A stretch of DNA of 64,000 bases, from positions 24,261-88,260 of the forward strand of contig WGLR01000024.1 in assembly GCA_016125475.1 (NCBI GenBank), read 5' to 3'. The translations under genes and the position numbers were made by a program. The DNA is from Betaproteobacteria bacterium. GTDB taxonomy: Bacteria > Pseudomonadota > Gammaproteobacteria > Burkholderiales > Ga0077523. Positions within the stretch are counted from its first letter, which is position 1, and each line of letters begins with the position of its first letter. The notes under the pieces are model-generated. The model did not search any database. It was not told the origin of the DNA and saw only the letters and a list, made by a program, of their open reading frames with translations. Positions 1-8,287 of this stretch are shown here, one piece after another.

Positions 1-326
1 CGGGGACGCCCGCCCCGCGACCAGTCGCGTCGACGGGTGAGCTTGCGGTCCACCGCGATACTCGCGCGTTGGGTGGCCCGATCGACCGCTGCGTAGAGGT
101 CCTCGTCGCAGTCGTCGATGACCACGACCGGCACCTCGTCGAGATGCACCCGGATCGCGCAGTGCTTGTCCAGCCCGCCGCGTGGACCATTGGCGTCGAA
201 CAGGCGCACCGCGACCCGTCTGACCCGCCGGGCGTGATGGCCCAGTGCATGCTGTGCGCGGCTCGTGACGTGCTCGTAGAGGGCCTCGGTCAGACAGAAT
301 CCCCGGGACTGAACCTGAATCTCCAT
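1..326 (-). CDS. HPF/RaiA-like ribosome hibernation factor, C-terminus cut by window edge
   Basis: The reading frame opens at ATG 326 with a strong GGAGGT five bases upstream and stays open to the left edge, giving 108 visible residues. The protein starts MEIQVQSRGF and carries the mixed beta-alpha pattern of the HPF/YfiA family, including an acidic VVVIDDCDEDLYAAVD helix region near residues 72-87 and a basic end. Family members bind the small ribosomal subunit in stationary phase and silence ribosomes. The visible size fits a short HPF or the N-terminal domain of a long one; the edge hides which. No neighbour on its strand is visible. Confidence 0.75.
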   Translation of the reverse strand, partial: MEIQVQSRGFCLTEALYEHVTSRAQHALGHHARRVRRVAVRLFDANGPRGGLDKHCAIRVHLDEVPVVVIDDCDEDLYAAVDRATQRASIAVDRKLTRRRDWSRGGRP

Positions 327-441
327 CTCGTACCTCCAGTGTGTCGAAACAGACGGGATTCAGTGTAGCGAGCCGCCGCGCCGGGAACAGAGGCCCACGA
401 TTGATGGTCTGTTCGGAAAAGCCGAACTCCGGACACGAGCC

Positions 442-1341
442 ATGCGTACCCTCAACTACAAGCACCTGCACTACTTCTGGACGGTCGCCCGCGCCGGGAG
501 TCTCTCGCGTGCGGCCGAGAGGCTCGACATCACTCCGCAGACGCTCAGCGAACAGTTGCGCCAGTTCGAGCGCGCAATCGGTGCCACCGTGTTCACGCGT
601 TCGGGGCGCCGCCTCGTGCTGACGGAGACGGGTCGCCTCGTCCAGGGCTACGCGGACGAGATGTTCGTGCTCGGCGAGGCCCTCGAGGACGCGCTGGAGA
701 GCGGATCGAGTCAGGCCATGCTGTTCCGGGTGGGGGTGGCCGACGCCGTGCCGAAGGCCGTCGCGTACCACCTCCTGGAACCCGTCGTGATCGGCGAGTC
801 TGCCGTCCGCCTGGTGTGCCGCGAAGGCGAGCTGACCGAGCTGCTCGCCCAGCTGGCCGCGAACCGCCTCGACATCGTGATCGCGGACAGCCCCATGCCG
901 GAGTCCTCGTCCGTGCGGGGTTTCAACCACCTGCTGGGACACTGCGGCACGGTCGTGTTCGGGAGCCGGACGCTCGCCGCGAAGCACGCCGGAGCCTTTC
1001 CCGCCTGCCTGAACCACGCGCCGATGCTGCTGCCGGCGGAGCACTCGCCGATACGCAGCAGGCTCATGCGCTATTTCAGCGACCACCGAGTCCGACCGGA
1101 CGTCGTGGGCGAGTTCGACGATAGCGCACTCATGAAGGCCTTCGGGCAGGCCGGCACGGGGTTCTTCCCGGGGCCTTCGGCCATCTCGTCCGAGATCCAG
1201 CGCCAGTTCGATGTGGTGGCCGTCGGCACGGCATCCGAAGTCACGATGAGCTTCTACGCAATCACGGTGGAACGGAAGCTCGCGCATCCGATGGTGGTGC
1301 GCATGGAACAGAGCGCACGCGAGGAGTTCTTCCGGCGATGA
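442..1341 (+). CDS. nhaR: LysR-family regulator, NhaR type
   Basis: This is a 299-residue transcription factor with an N-terminal winged helix-turn-helix (about residues 4-63) and a LysR co-inducer-binding domain after it. The start NYKHLHYFWTVARAGS and the helix ITPQTLSEQLRQFE closely match the NhaR subgroup, which senses sodium and activates the Na+/H+ antiporter gene nhaA and other targets in enterics. No nhaA lies beside it here, so the target is not shown by context. The gene diverges from the hibernation-factor gene across 115 bases and converges on the DUF2062 gene. NhaR-like is a family call; the exact ligand is unproven. Confidence 0.8.
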   Translation: MRTLNYKHLHYFWTVARAGSLSRAAERLDITPQTLSEQLRQFERAIGATVFTRSGRRLVLTETGRLVQGYADEMFVLGEALEDALESGSSQAMLFRVGVADAVPKAVAYHLLEPVVIGESAVRLVCREGELTELLAQLAANRLDIVIADSPMPESSSVRGFNHLLGHCGTVVFGSRTLAAKHAGAFPACLNHAPMLLPAEHSPIRSRLMRYFSDHRVRPDVVGEFDDSALMKAFGQAGTGFFPGPSAISSEIQRQFDVVAVGTASEVTMSFYAITVERKLAHPMVVRMEQSAREEFFRR

Positions 1342-1373
1342 GGCGGAGCGCTGACCAGCAGGATGGAATGGCC

Positions 1374-1901
1374 TCAGGCGCTCCGGCGGCGACGCATGAC
1401 GACGGCCACCCGCCAGAGCACGTGAACCGTCACGAATCCCGCAAGCGCACTCGCGGCTGCGAGGACGAGCAGTCCCACCACCAGCGAGGGACCGACGGAC
1501 GACAGCCACTCGACGCCACGCGTGATCCAGCCGACGTGCTGCACCACGGCCTGCGTCGCGGCATCCACCGGCACGCCGGCCCCCCCGCGACCGAGGATCC
1601 ATCCCCCGAGCCGGTAAGCGACGAAATAGATGGGCGGGAACGTGAACGGGTTCGTGACGAGCGTCGACAGCGCGGCAATGGGCACGTTGGCCCGGAATGC
1701 CACGGCGGCGATCGCCGCGAACACGATCTGGGCCACCGGAATGATGAGCCCGAAGAACAGGCCGACCGCGACACCGCGCGCGACCGCCCGGCGGTTGAAG
1801 TGCCAGAGATAGCCGCGATCGAGGAGCGGCGCGAACGGTCTCAGCAGGCGGTTCCGTTCGACCGTCTCGCGTCCGGGAAGAAATTTCTTGAATCGTCGCA
1901 A
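1374..1901 (-). CDS. DUF2062 membrane protein
   Basis: This is a 175-residue inner-membrane protein of the DUF2062 family. It has an N-terminal cytosolic part ending LWHFNRRAVARG, a long hydrophobic stretch near residues 45-70, the conserved TLVTNPFTFPPIYF motif around residue 80-93, and a last membrane segment near 140-165. The function of the family is unknown. In proteobacteria it is often seen near lipid A or competence genes, but no such gene is next to it here. The start is uncertain: the best frame begins with TTG at 1901, and no in-frame ATG is seen nearby. It ends 32 bases from the convergent nhaR gene. Confidence 0.8.
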   Translation of the reverse strand: MRRFKKFLPGRETVERNRLLRPFAPLLDRGYLWHFNRRAVARGVAVGLFFGLIIPVAQIVFAAIAAVAFRANVPIAALSTLVTNPFTFPPIYFVAYRLGGWILGRGGAGVPVDAATQAVVQHVGWITRGVEWLSSVGPSLVVGLLVLAAASALAGFVTVHVLWRVAVVMRRRRSA

Positions 1902-2025
1902 CCGTCGTACCCCGCGGTCAGGCTCCCCGCTATGGCAGTCCAGCCCTCGAATAGTTCAGCAGCCACATAAGCACTGCCTCCGTCGTGAAGCACGCAGGGT
2001 GCCATGTCTTGTGCCGGCCCCGCCG

Positions 2026-2574
2026 TCACGCCTGCGGCGACAATGCCCGCAGCGCGGCTTCGGCGTGCGCTCGCCCGGCCTCGGCGAAACAGACGATCCT
2101 CACGTCCTCGATGCCGGCGTGCGCCACGACCCCGTCCAGGAGCGCCCGCGCTGCGATCCTCGCGGCGCGGTCCGCCGGAAAACCGTAGGCGCCCGTGCTT
2201 ATCTGCGGAAATGCGATGGAGCGGGCATCGTGCTCGCTCGCGAGCCGCAGGCTTGCGCGATAACAGCTTGCGAGCAGTTCGGCCTCGCCACGCGTTCCGT
2301 CGTGCCACACGGGTCCGACGGTGTGCACGATCCATCGGGCCCGCAGGTCGAACCCGGGCGAGATGCGGGCCTCGCCGGTGGGGCACCCGCCCAGCGTCTC
2401 GCAATAGGCGCGAAGCCGCGGCCCGGCGGCCCGGTGGATCGCGCCGTCCACGCCGCCGCCCCCGAGCAGGGTCGGGTTCGCGGCGTTCACGACCACGTCC
2501 ACGTCCTGATCGGTGATGTCGCCCCGGACGACCCGAAGTCGCCCGAACACTTCCGCGTCGTATCGTCGGTTCAT
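2026..2574 (-). CDS. macrodomain protein, YmdB-like O-acetyl-ADP-ribose deacetylase
   Basis: This 182-residue single macrodomain protein carries the ADP-ribose-binding signature: GDITDQDVDVVVNAANP near residues 18-34, then LLGGGGVDGAIHRAAG, and the second loop STGAYGFP near 125-132. Enzymes of this group remove acetyl from O-acetyl-ADP-ribose or remove ADP-ribose from proteins; E. coli YmdB also modulates RNase III. The size is that of the family. It lies downstream of the DUF1800 gene on the same strand across 163 bases and could be cotranscribed. No ADP-ribosyltransferase or sirtuin gene is nearby, so the substrate is open. Confidence 0.9.
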   Translation of the reverse strand: MNRRYDAEVFGRLRVVRGDITDQDVDVVVNAANPTLLGGGGVDGAIHRAAGPRLRAYCETLGGCPTGEARISPGFDLRARWIVHTVGPVWHDGTRGEAELLASCYRASLRLASEHDARSIAFPQISTGAYGFPADRAARIAARALLDGVVAHAGIEDVRIVCFAEAGRAHAEAALRALSPQA

Positions 2575-2737
2575 GGAATGCCTCGCGGCGTTGCGTGCGG
2601 TCGGGTCCCGCCGTCACGACGGCCATCGACCATGTTCGACGCCCGCCACCGCGGCGGAGCCCCGCACCGTCCCTCCCGGAACGGTACGCCTCGGGGTGAC
2701 ACCCGGCAACGCCGCCTCACGGGGCAGGTGCCCACCG

Positions 2738-4165
2738 TCAGCGATATTCGTACCCGGGATCGAGCAGGAGCGAACGAAGCCAGTCCGTGTCGGGCAACGA
2801 TCCGGGCGCGGTGGCCGCCGGCGGCCCGGGAAGCACGAGCGAGACGACGCGCGGGACCAGATCCGCTGCCGGGAAGTTCGCGAACCAGCGCGTCGCGTCG
2901 AACCCGCCCGGGGCGCCCGCGGAAGCAAGTTGCCCGGGGTGCGGTGCCGAACCTGCCGGTGCGGCGAGCACCGTCTCGAGAAAGTGCCTGCGGGCCGCCG
3001 GACCGCCTGTCACGAACCAGTCCGGGCCCTCCGGCCAGCCACCGGACGGTGGCGGCGCGAACACGTCCTGACCGAGACCGGCGCACGCGGCGTCCGCCGC
3101 GGCCGGGTCCGCGAACGGCATGTCGAGCATCCGGTAAGTGCCCACTACGAGATCGACGGGAGACCGCACGAGGACGCCACGATTGCCGGCCGCCCAGAAC
3201 GCGTCGCTCAGAAGCAGCGCACGCAGGATGGTGTGCATCTCGTAGCCGCTGTTCCGGAATGCTCCGGCGGCGACTTCCGCCTGTTCGGCATCCGGAACCG
3301 GGGACACGAACTCGCGCCAGAGCGCCTGCGTGACGCGCCGCGCGGTCTCAGGTCGCACCAGGAGCGCGTCGACCACGCTGTCGGCGTCGTACCGGCCCTG
3401 GCGCCCGACGACCGTCTTTTCCCCGTCGTCGTGGCGATCGAACCGGAAACGGGCCTCGCCGGTCTCCGGGTCGACGCTCCAGCCGGTGAGCGCACGCGCC
3501 GTCTCGGTGACGTCCTCCGCGGAATGATGGTCCGGGCCGACCGTGAACGTGTCGAGCAGCGTGCGCGCGTACGACTCGTCGAGGTGTTCCGTGCGATTCC
3601 GGCCGGCATCGTGGCCCACGAGCATCGCGGGGTCGCGCACCACCGAGTGCAGCAGCGCGGCGAAGTTGTCCGTGCCCCGCGCACGCAGCATCACGTTGTA
3701 GCGCGCCATGAGCGCCGGCGACCCGACGCTCTTCCCGGACAACCCGAAATAGCCCTGCCAGAAGAGCGTGAGCCGCTCGGTGAGCGGCGAGCTCGTCCGC
3801 AGCATCTCGGAGAACCACCATGCGCGCAGTTCGCGCCACGCCGTCGCGCGTTGCGCCGGCTCGCCCCGGGATTCCGGAATGTAACGGGCCCATCCAGCGG
3901 GCAGCGGAACCGAAGCCCGCCGGTTCAGGCCTGCCAGCACGGTCTCCACCGCCGCGAGGCGCGTGAGGCCCGTGAGGGCCTCCACTTCCCGCTCCGTGGC
4001 ACCGAACCCGGTGCGGACGAGCAGGTGCCGGGCTTCCGCACGCGAGAGCGTCCGCGTCTGCGCCTCGCCGGCGGCGGGCATGCCGATGCGTGGGGCCGTA
4101 CCGGATCCTGCGGGCGCGCAGCCTCCCAGGAGCCACGTGACGAGGGCGAGGATCCAGATGCGCAT
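2738..4165 (-). CDS. DUF1800 family lipoprotein
   Basis: The product is about 475 residues and belongs to the DUF1800 family (large exported proteins of unknown activity). The chosen ATG at 4165 begins MRIWILALVTWLLGGC, a lipoprotein signal with lipobox LGGC at residue 16; an upstream extension would run into the divergent response regulator gene and spoil the signal. Family hallmarks are HLLVRTGFGATE near residue 38, ERLTLFWQGYFG near 120, LLDTFTVG with ARALTGW in the middle, and a C-terminal SLLLDPGYEYR. DUF1800 genes usually sit with a DUF1501 partner, which is absent here. Its function is unknown. Confidence 0.85.
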   Translation of the reverse strand: MRIWILALVTWLLGGCAPAGSGTAPRIGMPAAGEAQTRTLSRAEARHLLVRTGFGATEREVEALTGLTRLAAVETVLAGLNRRASVPLPAGWARYIPESRGEPAQRATAWRELRAWWFSEMLRTSSPLTERLTLFWQGYFGLSGKSVGSPALMARYNVMLRARGTDNFAALLHSVVRDPAMLVGHDAGRNRTEHLDESYARTLLDTFTVGPDHHSAEDVTETARALTGWSVDPETGEARFRFDRHDDGEKTVVGRQGRYDADSVVDALLVRPETARRVTQALWREFVSPVPDAEQAEVAAGAFRNSGYEMHTILRALLLSDAFWAAGNRGVLVRSPVDLVVGTYRMLDMPFADPAAADAACAGLGQDVFAPPPSGGWPEGPDWFVTGGPAARRHFLETVLAAPAGSAPHPGQLASAGAPGGFDATRWFANFPAADLVPRVVSLVLPGPPAATAPGSLPDTDWLRSLLLDPGYEYR

Positions 4166-4268
4166 CGCGCGGCAACGCCACCCGGACGGGCGTGGTTGAC
4201 GGTACATGGCGCGGCCGCGATGGAACGCGCACCGGCCTGACGCATAATGGCGGCCGGAGAACACAGCA

Positions 4269-4982
4269 ATGTCAGAAAACAAGGTTTGCATCCTCGTCGT
4301 CGACGACGACCGGAGACTCCGGGAACTGCTCGAACAGTACCTGACGGAGCAGGGATTCCAGATACGTGCGGTCGGGGACGCCCAGGCCATGGACCTGGCG
4401 CTCGGCAGCGGAGGCATCGACATCATCGTGCTCGATCTCATGCTGCCCGGCGAGGACGGGCTCAGCATCTGCCGGCGGCTTCGCGCCTCGGGCGATCGCA
4501 CGCCCATCGTGATGCTCACGGCCCGCGGAGACGAGGCCGAACGCATCACCGGCCTGGAGACCGGTGCCGACGATTATCTCCCGAAGCCGTTCAATCCGCG
4601 CGAGCTCGTCGCGCGCATCAACGCGGTGTTGCGACGCGGGGCCGCTCCGACACCTCCGGGCGCGCCGCTCGAGACCGAGGAGCCCATACGGTTCGGAGAG
4701 TTCACGCTCAACCTCGCCGCCCGACGCCTCACGCTCGGCGATCAGGCGATCGGGCTCACGACCGGCGAGTTCGCGCTGCTCAAGGCGCTGGCCACCCACC
4801 CCGGCACTCCCCTCACGCGCGAACGGCTCATGGAACTCGCACGCGGCCGCGATCTGGGCATGCTGGACCGGACCATCGACGTCCAGGTCTCCCGGCTGCG
4901 GAAGCTCATCGAGGAAGACCCGTCCCATCCGCGCTTCCTGCAGACGGTCTGGGGGTACGGGTACGTGTTCGTGATCGCCTGA
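4269..4982 (+). CDS. ompR: OmpR-family response regulator
   Basis: A 237-residue two-component regulator. The receiver domain (residues 1-120) has the acidic triad VVDDD, the phosphoacceptor Asp56 in IIVLDLMLPGEDG, and Lys106 in YLPKPF. The C-terminal winged helix (about 140-237) ends with LQTVWGYGYVF, typical of OmpR. It is followed after 16 bases by a cognate sensor kinase, the order of ompR-envZ. In enterics this pair sets porin expression with osmolarity and acid; the exact role here is inferred only from the sequence type. It diverges from the DUF1800 gene. Confidence 0.9.
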   Translation: MSENKVCILVVDDDRRLRELLEQYLTEQGFQIRAVGDAQAMDLALGSGGIDIIVLDLMLPGEDGLSICRRLRASGDRTPIVMLTARGDEAERITGLETGADDYLPKPFNPRELVARINAVLRRGAAPTPPGAPLETEEPIRFGEFTLNLAARRLTLGDQAIGLTTGEFALLKALATHPGTPLTRERLMELARGRDLGMLDRTIDVQVSRLRKLIEEDPSHPRFLQTVWGYGYVFVIA

Positions 4983-4998
4983 CCGGGACCCGGCGGTG

Positions 4999-6390
4999 AT
5001 GCGGCTGCTGCCCCAGTCCCTGCTCGCCCGGTCGGTGCTGCTGATCTCGTTCATCCTGATCGCGAGTCAGGTCGCGTGGATCCAGTTCTACCGCATGAGC
5101 AGCGCGCAGTCGCAGTCCGCCCAGGCGGCCTCCACGGTCGTGCGCGTGCTGAAGACGGTGAGCACCGCGCTCGAGAGCATGCCTGCGTCGTCCCGACGCA
5201 AGTTCAGCGAGCGCCTGCCGCTCCAGCAGAACATCCGCCTGTTCCCGGCTACGTCGCTCGACGTCGACGAGCTCGCCGTGCCGAGCTCCCCGATGCTCGC
5301 GGCCGTCGAGCAGCAGATCCGGCGCAGCCAGGCCGACGGACCGAAGGTGCTCGCGATGATCGAGGATTCGGACGGGTCGCTGTGGGTCAAGATCCAGATC
5401 CGCCAGCAGGCGTACTGGGTCGTCTTCGCGCCCGACTCGTTCACGCTCCCGCCCGCTTCGGCGTGGGCCGGCTGGTCGCTCGTGAGCCTGGGGCTTGCCC
5501 TGTTCGGCGGTCTCGCGCTGATGTTGCGCGTGAACCGCCCGCTGCAGGCCCTCAGCGACGCGGCGGCGGACATCGCCGCCGGCAAGACGCCGGCCGCGCT
5601 GCCCGAGAAGGGGCCATCGGAGATCCGGACGCTCTCGCGGGCATTCAACCAGATGAGCCGGGCGCTGAGCCGCCAGGAATCCAATCGCGCCGTGCTGCTC
5701 GCGGGCGTCTCCCACGACCTCCGGACGCCCCTGTCGCGGCTCCGGCTCGCGATCGAGATGGTGAGCGGGAGGATCTCGCCCGCCGTCCGTGAAGGGATGG
5801 AGCACGACATCGAGGACATGGACGCAATCATCAGCCAGTTCCTCGAGTTCGCCCGAGAAGGCGCGGCGGAGGCTGCGGATGCGGCGGGCGACCTGAACGC
5901 GCTCGTGCGGTCGCTCGCGGAGCGCTACGGCAAGCGTGGCAACGACATCCGGCTCTCCCTGGACGCACTTCCCGCGCTGTCGTTCAAGCCGCTCGCGATG
6001 CAGCGGCTCATCACCAACCTCGTGGACAATGCGCTGCGGCACGGCAACGGAGACGTGGAGATCGCGACGCACGAGGAAAACGGCACGGTGGTGCTGTGCG
6101 TGCTGGACCGCGGGCCGGGCATCCCGACGGACGCCGTCGAGAAGGTGCTGCAACCCTTCACGAGACTCAACGACGCGCGCACGGACATCAGTGGCGCCGG
6201 ACTCGGTCTCGCGATCGTGGACCGGGTCGCACGCCTGCACGGCGGCACCGTGAAACTGCTCCCGCGCGAAGGAGGCGGACTCTGCGCACGCGTGGAGATC
6301 CCGACGGTGCCCCCACCATCACGCGATGCCATCGAAGAGGAGGCACGCGTGCTGCACGAGTCCGGGGCAGGACACCGCCGGACCGCTTGA
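4999..6390 (+). CDS. envZ: EnvZ-like sensor histidine kinase
   Basis: The 463-residue inner-membrane kinase has two membrane segments (about residues 10-31 and 154-177) that flank a periplasmic domain of roughly 120 residues. A HAMP linker follows (about 178-230), then the phosphoacceptor helix with GVSHDLRTPLSR (His about 239), and a HATPase domain with LVDNALRHG, DRGPGIP and GAGLGLAIVDR. It pairs with the OmpR-type regulator just upstream. The GTG at 4996 directly before ATG 4999 is an equally possible start, and no clear ribosome-binding site separates them. It converges on thpR with only 10 bases between them. Confidence 0.9.
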   Translation: MRLLPQSLLARSVLLISFILIASQVAWIQFYRMSSAQSQSAQAASTVVRVLKTVSTALESMPASSRRKFSERLPLQQNIRLFPATSLDVDELAVPSSPMLAAVEQQIRRSQADGPKVLAMIEDSDGSLWVKIQIRQQAYWVVFAPDSFTLPPASAWAGWSLVSLGLALFGGLALMLRVNRPLQALSDAAADIAAGKTPAALPEKGPSEIRTLSRAFNQMSRALSRQESNRAVLLAGVSHDLRTPLSRLRLAIEMVSGRISPAVREGMEHDIEDMDAIISQFLEFAREGAAEAADAAGDLNALVRSLAERYGKRGNDIRLSLDALPALSFKPLAMQRLITNLVDNALRHGNGDVEIATHEENGTVVLCVLDRGPGIPTDAVEKVLQPFTRLNDARTDISGAGLGLAIVDRVARLHGGTVKLLPREGGGLCARVEIPTVPPPSRDAIEEEARVLHESGAGHRRTA

Positions 6391-6400
6391 AGGCCGCGGA

Positions 6401-6913
6401 TCAGTCGACGGCACCGAAGCGCGCGAGCACCCGGTAGCGGGGCCCGCCCGCATCGAGTTCGGAGCGCACGAGCACGACGTCGTCGAGCGGCCAGACAAGA
6501 GGTGGCGCGGGTCGGGCGTCGAGCGCGTGCCGGGCCCGTCGCACGAGCGTCACGTGCGGACGGTACGGGCGCCGGTCCGGTGCGAACCCCCTCTCCGTCA
6601 GCCACGCCACGAGCGCGGACTGGACCTCCGCCAGGCGCGGAGGCACCTTCGACGGGGCGATCCATCCGATCCGGTTGTGACGCCACGCACCGAGCACGTC
6701 GAGCGTCATCTCGCCTCCCGGACGCCCGCACGGAGCGCCCACAAGGACGTCCATGGCCGTTTCCGGGACATCCCCGAGAAATGCGAGCGTGAGATGGATC
6801 GAATCCGTGCGCGTCACCCGCCCGCCGACCTCCCGCTGCAGTGCCACCGCGACACGCCCCAGCGTGTCGGCGAGCGCGGCCGGTGGCCAGAGCGCGAAGA
6901 AGAGCCGCGCCAC
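6401..6913 (-). CDS. thpR: RNA 2',3'-cyclic phosphodiesterase
   Basis: This is a 170-residue member of the 2H phosphoesterase (LigT) family. It opens two-lobed, with MARLFFALWPP at the start and the two catalytic HxTx motifs, HLTL near residue 41 and HVTL near residue 123 (in YRPHVTLVRR). ThpR hydrolyses 2',3'-cyclic phosphate ends of RNA to 2'-phosphate and also shows ligase activity in vitro. The start is a GTG at 6913, four bases after the ispF stop, so it is the last gene of an ispD-ispF-thpR unit. Confidence 0.88.
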   Translation of the reverse strand: MARLFFALWPPAALADTLGRVAVALQREVGGRVTRTDSIHLTLAFLGDVPETAMDVLVGAPCGRPGGEMTLDVLGAWRHNRIGWIAPSKVPPRLAEVQSALVAWLTERGFAPDRRPYRPHVTLVRRARHALDARPAPPLVWPLDDVVLVRSELDAGGPRYRVLARFGAVD

Positions 6914-6917
6914 GCTG

Positions 6918-7424
6918 CTACGCTCGCCCGAACCGGTCCGGCCCGGGGAGAGGATGAAGCATCGCGACCGCCTCGGCGGCGATACCGTCGCCCCGTCCGG
7001 TGAAGCCGAGGCGTTCGGTCGTCTTGGCCTTCACGTTCACGCGCGTGTCCGCGACACCGAGGTCCGCCGCGATCGCTCCGACCATCGCGGGGATGTGCGG
7101 CGCCATCTTCGGGGCCTGCGCGATGATCGTGGCGTCGACGTTCGTGACGTCGTACCCGGCCTCGCGCACGCGGCGAATCGTCTCGCGCAGCAGCACGCGA
7201 CTGTCCGCGCCGGCGAACGCGGGATCGGTGTCCGGGAAATGGCGCCCGATGTCCCCGAGACCCGCCGCGCCGAACAGCGCGTCGCAGACGGCGTGCAGCA
7301 GCACGTCCGCATCGGAATGGCCCAGCAACCCTTTCGCGAACGGAATCGTGACACCACCGATGACGAGCGGCCTGCCCTCCACGAGTGCATGCACGTCGAA
7401 CCCCTGTCCGATCCGGAAACTCAT
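6918..7424 (-). CDS. ispF: 2-C-methyl-D-erythritol 2,4-cyclodiphosphate synthase
   Basis: The 168-residue enzyme forms 2-C-methyl-D-erythritol 2,4-cyclodiphosphate with release of CMP, the fifth step of the non-mevalonate isoprenoid pathway. The zinc ligands are seen in GFDVH (Asp10, His12) and in the [12 protein letters not shown] helix, and the family motifs [11 protein letters not shown] and [12 protein letters not shown] are intact. Length is normal. Its ATG overlaps the ispD stop by four bases (ATGA), showing translational coupling with the preceding pathway enzyme. Confidence 0.97.
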   Translation of the reverse strand: MSFRIGQGFDVHALVEGRPLVIGGVTIPFAKGLLGHSDADVLLHAVCDALFGAAGLGDIGRHFPDTDPAFAGADSRVLLRETIRRVREAGYDVTNVDATIIAQAPKMAPHIPAMVGAIAADLGVADTRVNVKAKTTERLGFTGRGDGIAAEAVAMLHPLPGPDRFGRA

Positions 7425-8149
7425 GACGAACTCCTCGCCGCACGGGCGGCTTCCAGGAACAGCCCGGCGAGGGCGAGGTCGCCGGGGTACGTGACCTTGA
7501 TGTTGACGGGATCCCCGCGCACGAGGCGGGGACGCAGGCCCAGCGCCTCGACCGCGGACGCCTCGTCGGTGAACGCGGAAGCGTTCGGGACGCCCAGCGC
7601 ACGCTCCAGCAGGCCGTAGCGGAACATCTGCGGCGTCTGGGCGGCCCAGAGGCCTTCGCGCGACACGGTCGCGGCGACACGCGACTCGTCGTCGGCCCGC
7701 TTGAGCGTGTCCGGCACCGGCAGCGCGGCGATGCCGCCCACGGGATCGTCAGCGAGTTCCGCGATCATCCTGTCCAGCACACCGGCCGGAAGGCACGGCC
7801 TGGCCGCGTCGTGCACGAGTACCCAGTCGTCCTCGCAACAGGTGTCCGCGAGGGCCCGCAGGCCGTTTCGGACGGTTTCGGCACGGCTCGCCCCGCCGCA
7901 CCGGAGCACGCGAAGCCGGTCGGCGAGTGCGCGCCAGTCCTGGCGGTCGAACCAGTCGTCCCCGGCTGCAAGGACCACGACGACGGATTCAATCCGCGGA
8001 TGCGACGCCAGTCTCGCGAGCGCGTGCGCGATCAGTGGCCGGTCGAGAAGCTTCAGGTACTGCTTCGGCACCTCGTGTCCGAAGCGCAGGCCCGCGCCGG
8101 CAGCCGGGACGAGCGCATGGCAGCGGGGGCGGTTCAGGGGGGTGTTCAA
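7421..8149 (-). CDS. ispD: 2-C-methyl-D-erythritol 4-phosphate cytidylyltransferase
   Basis: This enzyme joins CTP and methylerythritol 4-phosphate to make CDP-methylerythritol. The nucleotide-binding motif [14 protein letters not shown] is near the N-terminus, [11 protein letters not shown] lies mid-protein and [13 protein letters not shown] near the end, all diagnostic of IspD. No ATG is available. Two in-frame TTG codons occur at 8158 and 8149; GGAG stands about ten bases before the second and only one before the first, so I chose 8149 (242 residues). It is the first gene of the ispD-ispF-thpR unit and diverges from mfd. Confidence 0.95.
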   Translation of the reverse strand: MNTPLNRPRCHALVPAAGAGLRFGHEVPKQYLKLLDRPLIAHALARLASHPRIESVVVVLAAGDDWFDRQDWRALADRLRVLRCGGASRAETVRNGLRALADTCCEDDWVLVHDAARPCLPAGVLDRMIAELADDPVGGIAALPVPDTLKRADDESRVAATVSREGLWAAQTPQMFRYGLLERALGVPNASAFTDEASAVEALGLRPRLVRGDPVNIKVTYPGDLALAGLFLEAARAARSSS

Positions 8150-8253
8150 TGCCGGCAATCTCCACGGTGCGCCATCGGGCGAGATGCGCGATCCACGTCC
8201 CGAGTCGGCGGCCCCGGATTATGACCTCGCGGGGTCGCGCGGAGGTAGTGGCC

Positions 8254-8259
8254 TATAAT
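8254..8259 (+). promoter_or_regulatory. -10 box of the mfd promoter
   Basis: A perfect TATAAT lies 29 bases before the mfd ATG, placing transcription start near 8266. No good -35 hexamer is visible 17 bases upstream, so an extended or activator-assisted promoter is possible. Confidence 0.45.
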
Positions 8260-8287
8260 TCCGCCCCTCTGCTCTTCACCCTCGCCG

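Noticed and set aside
4906..6240. Minus-strand open frame opposite the sensor kinase
   Set aside because: The kinase on the plus strand has all catalytic boxes; the antisense frame has none.
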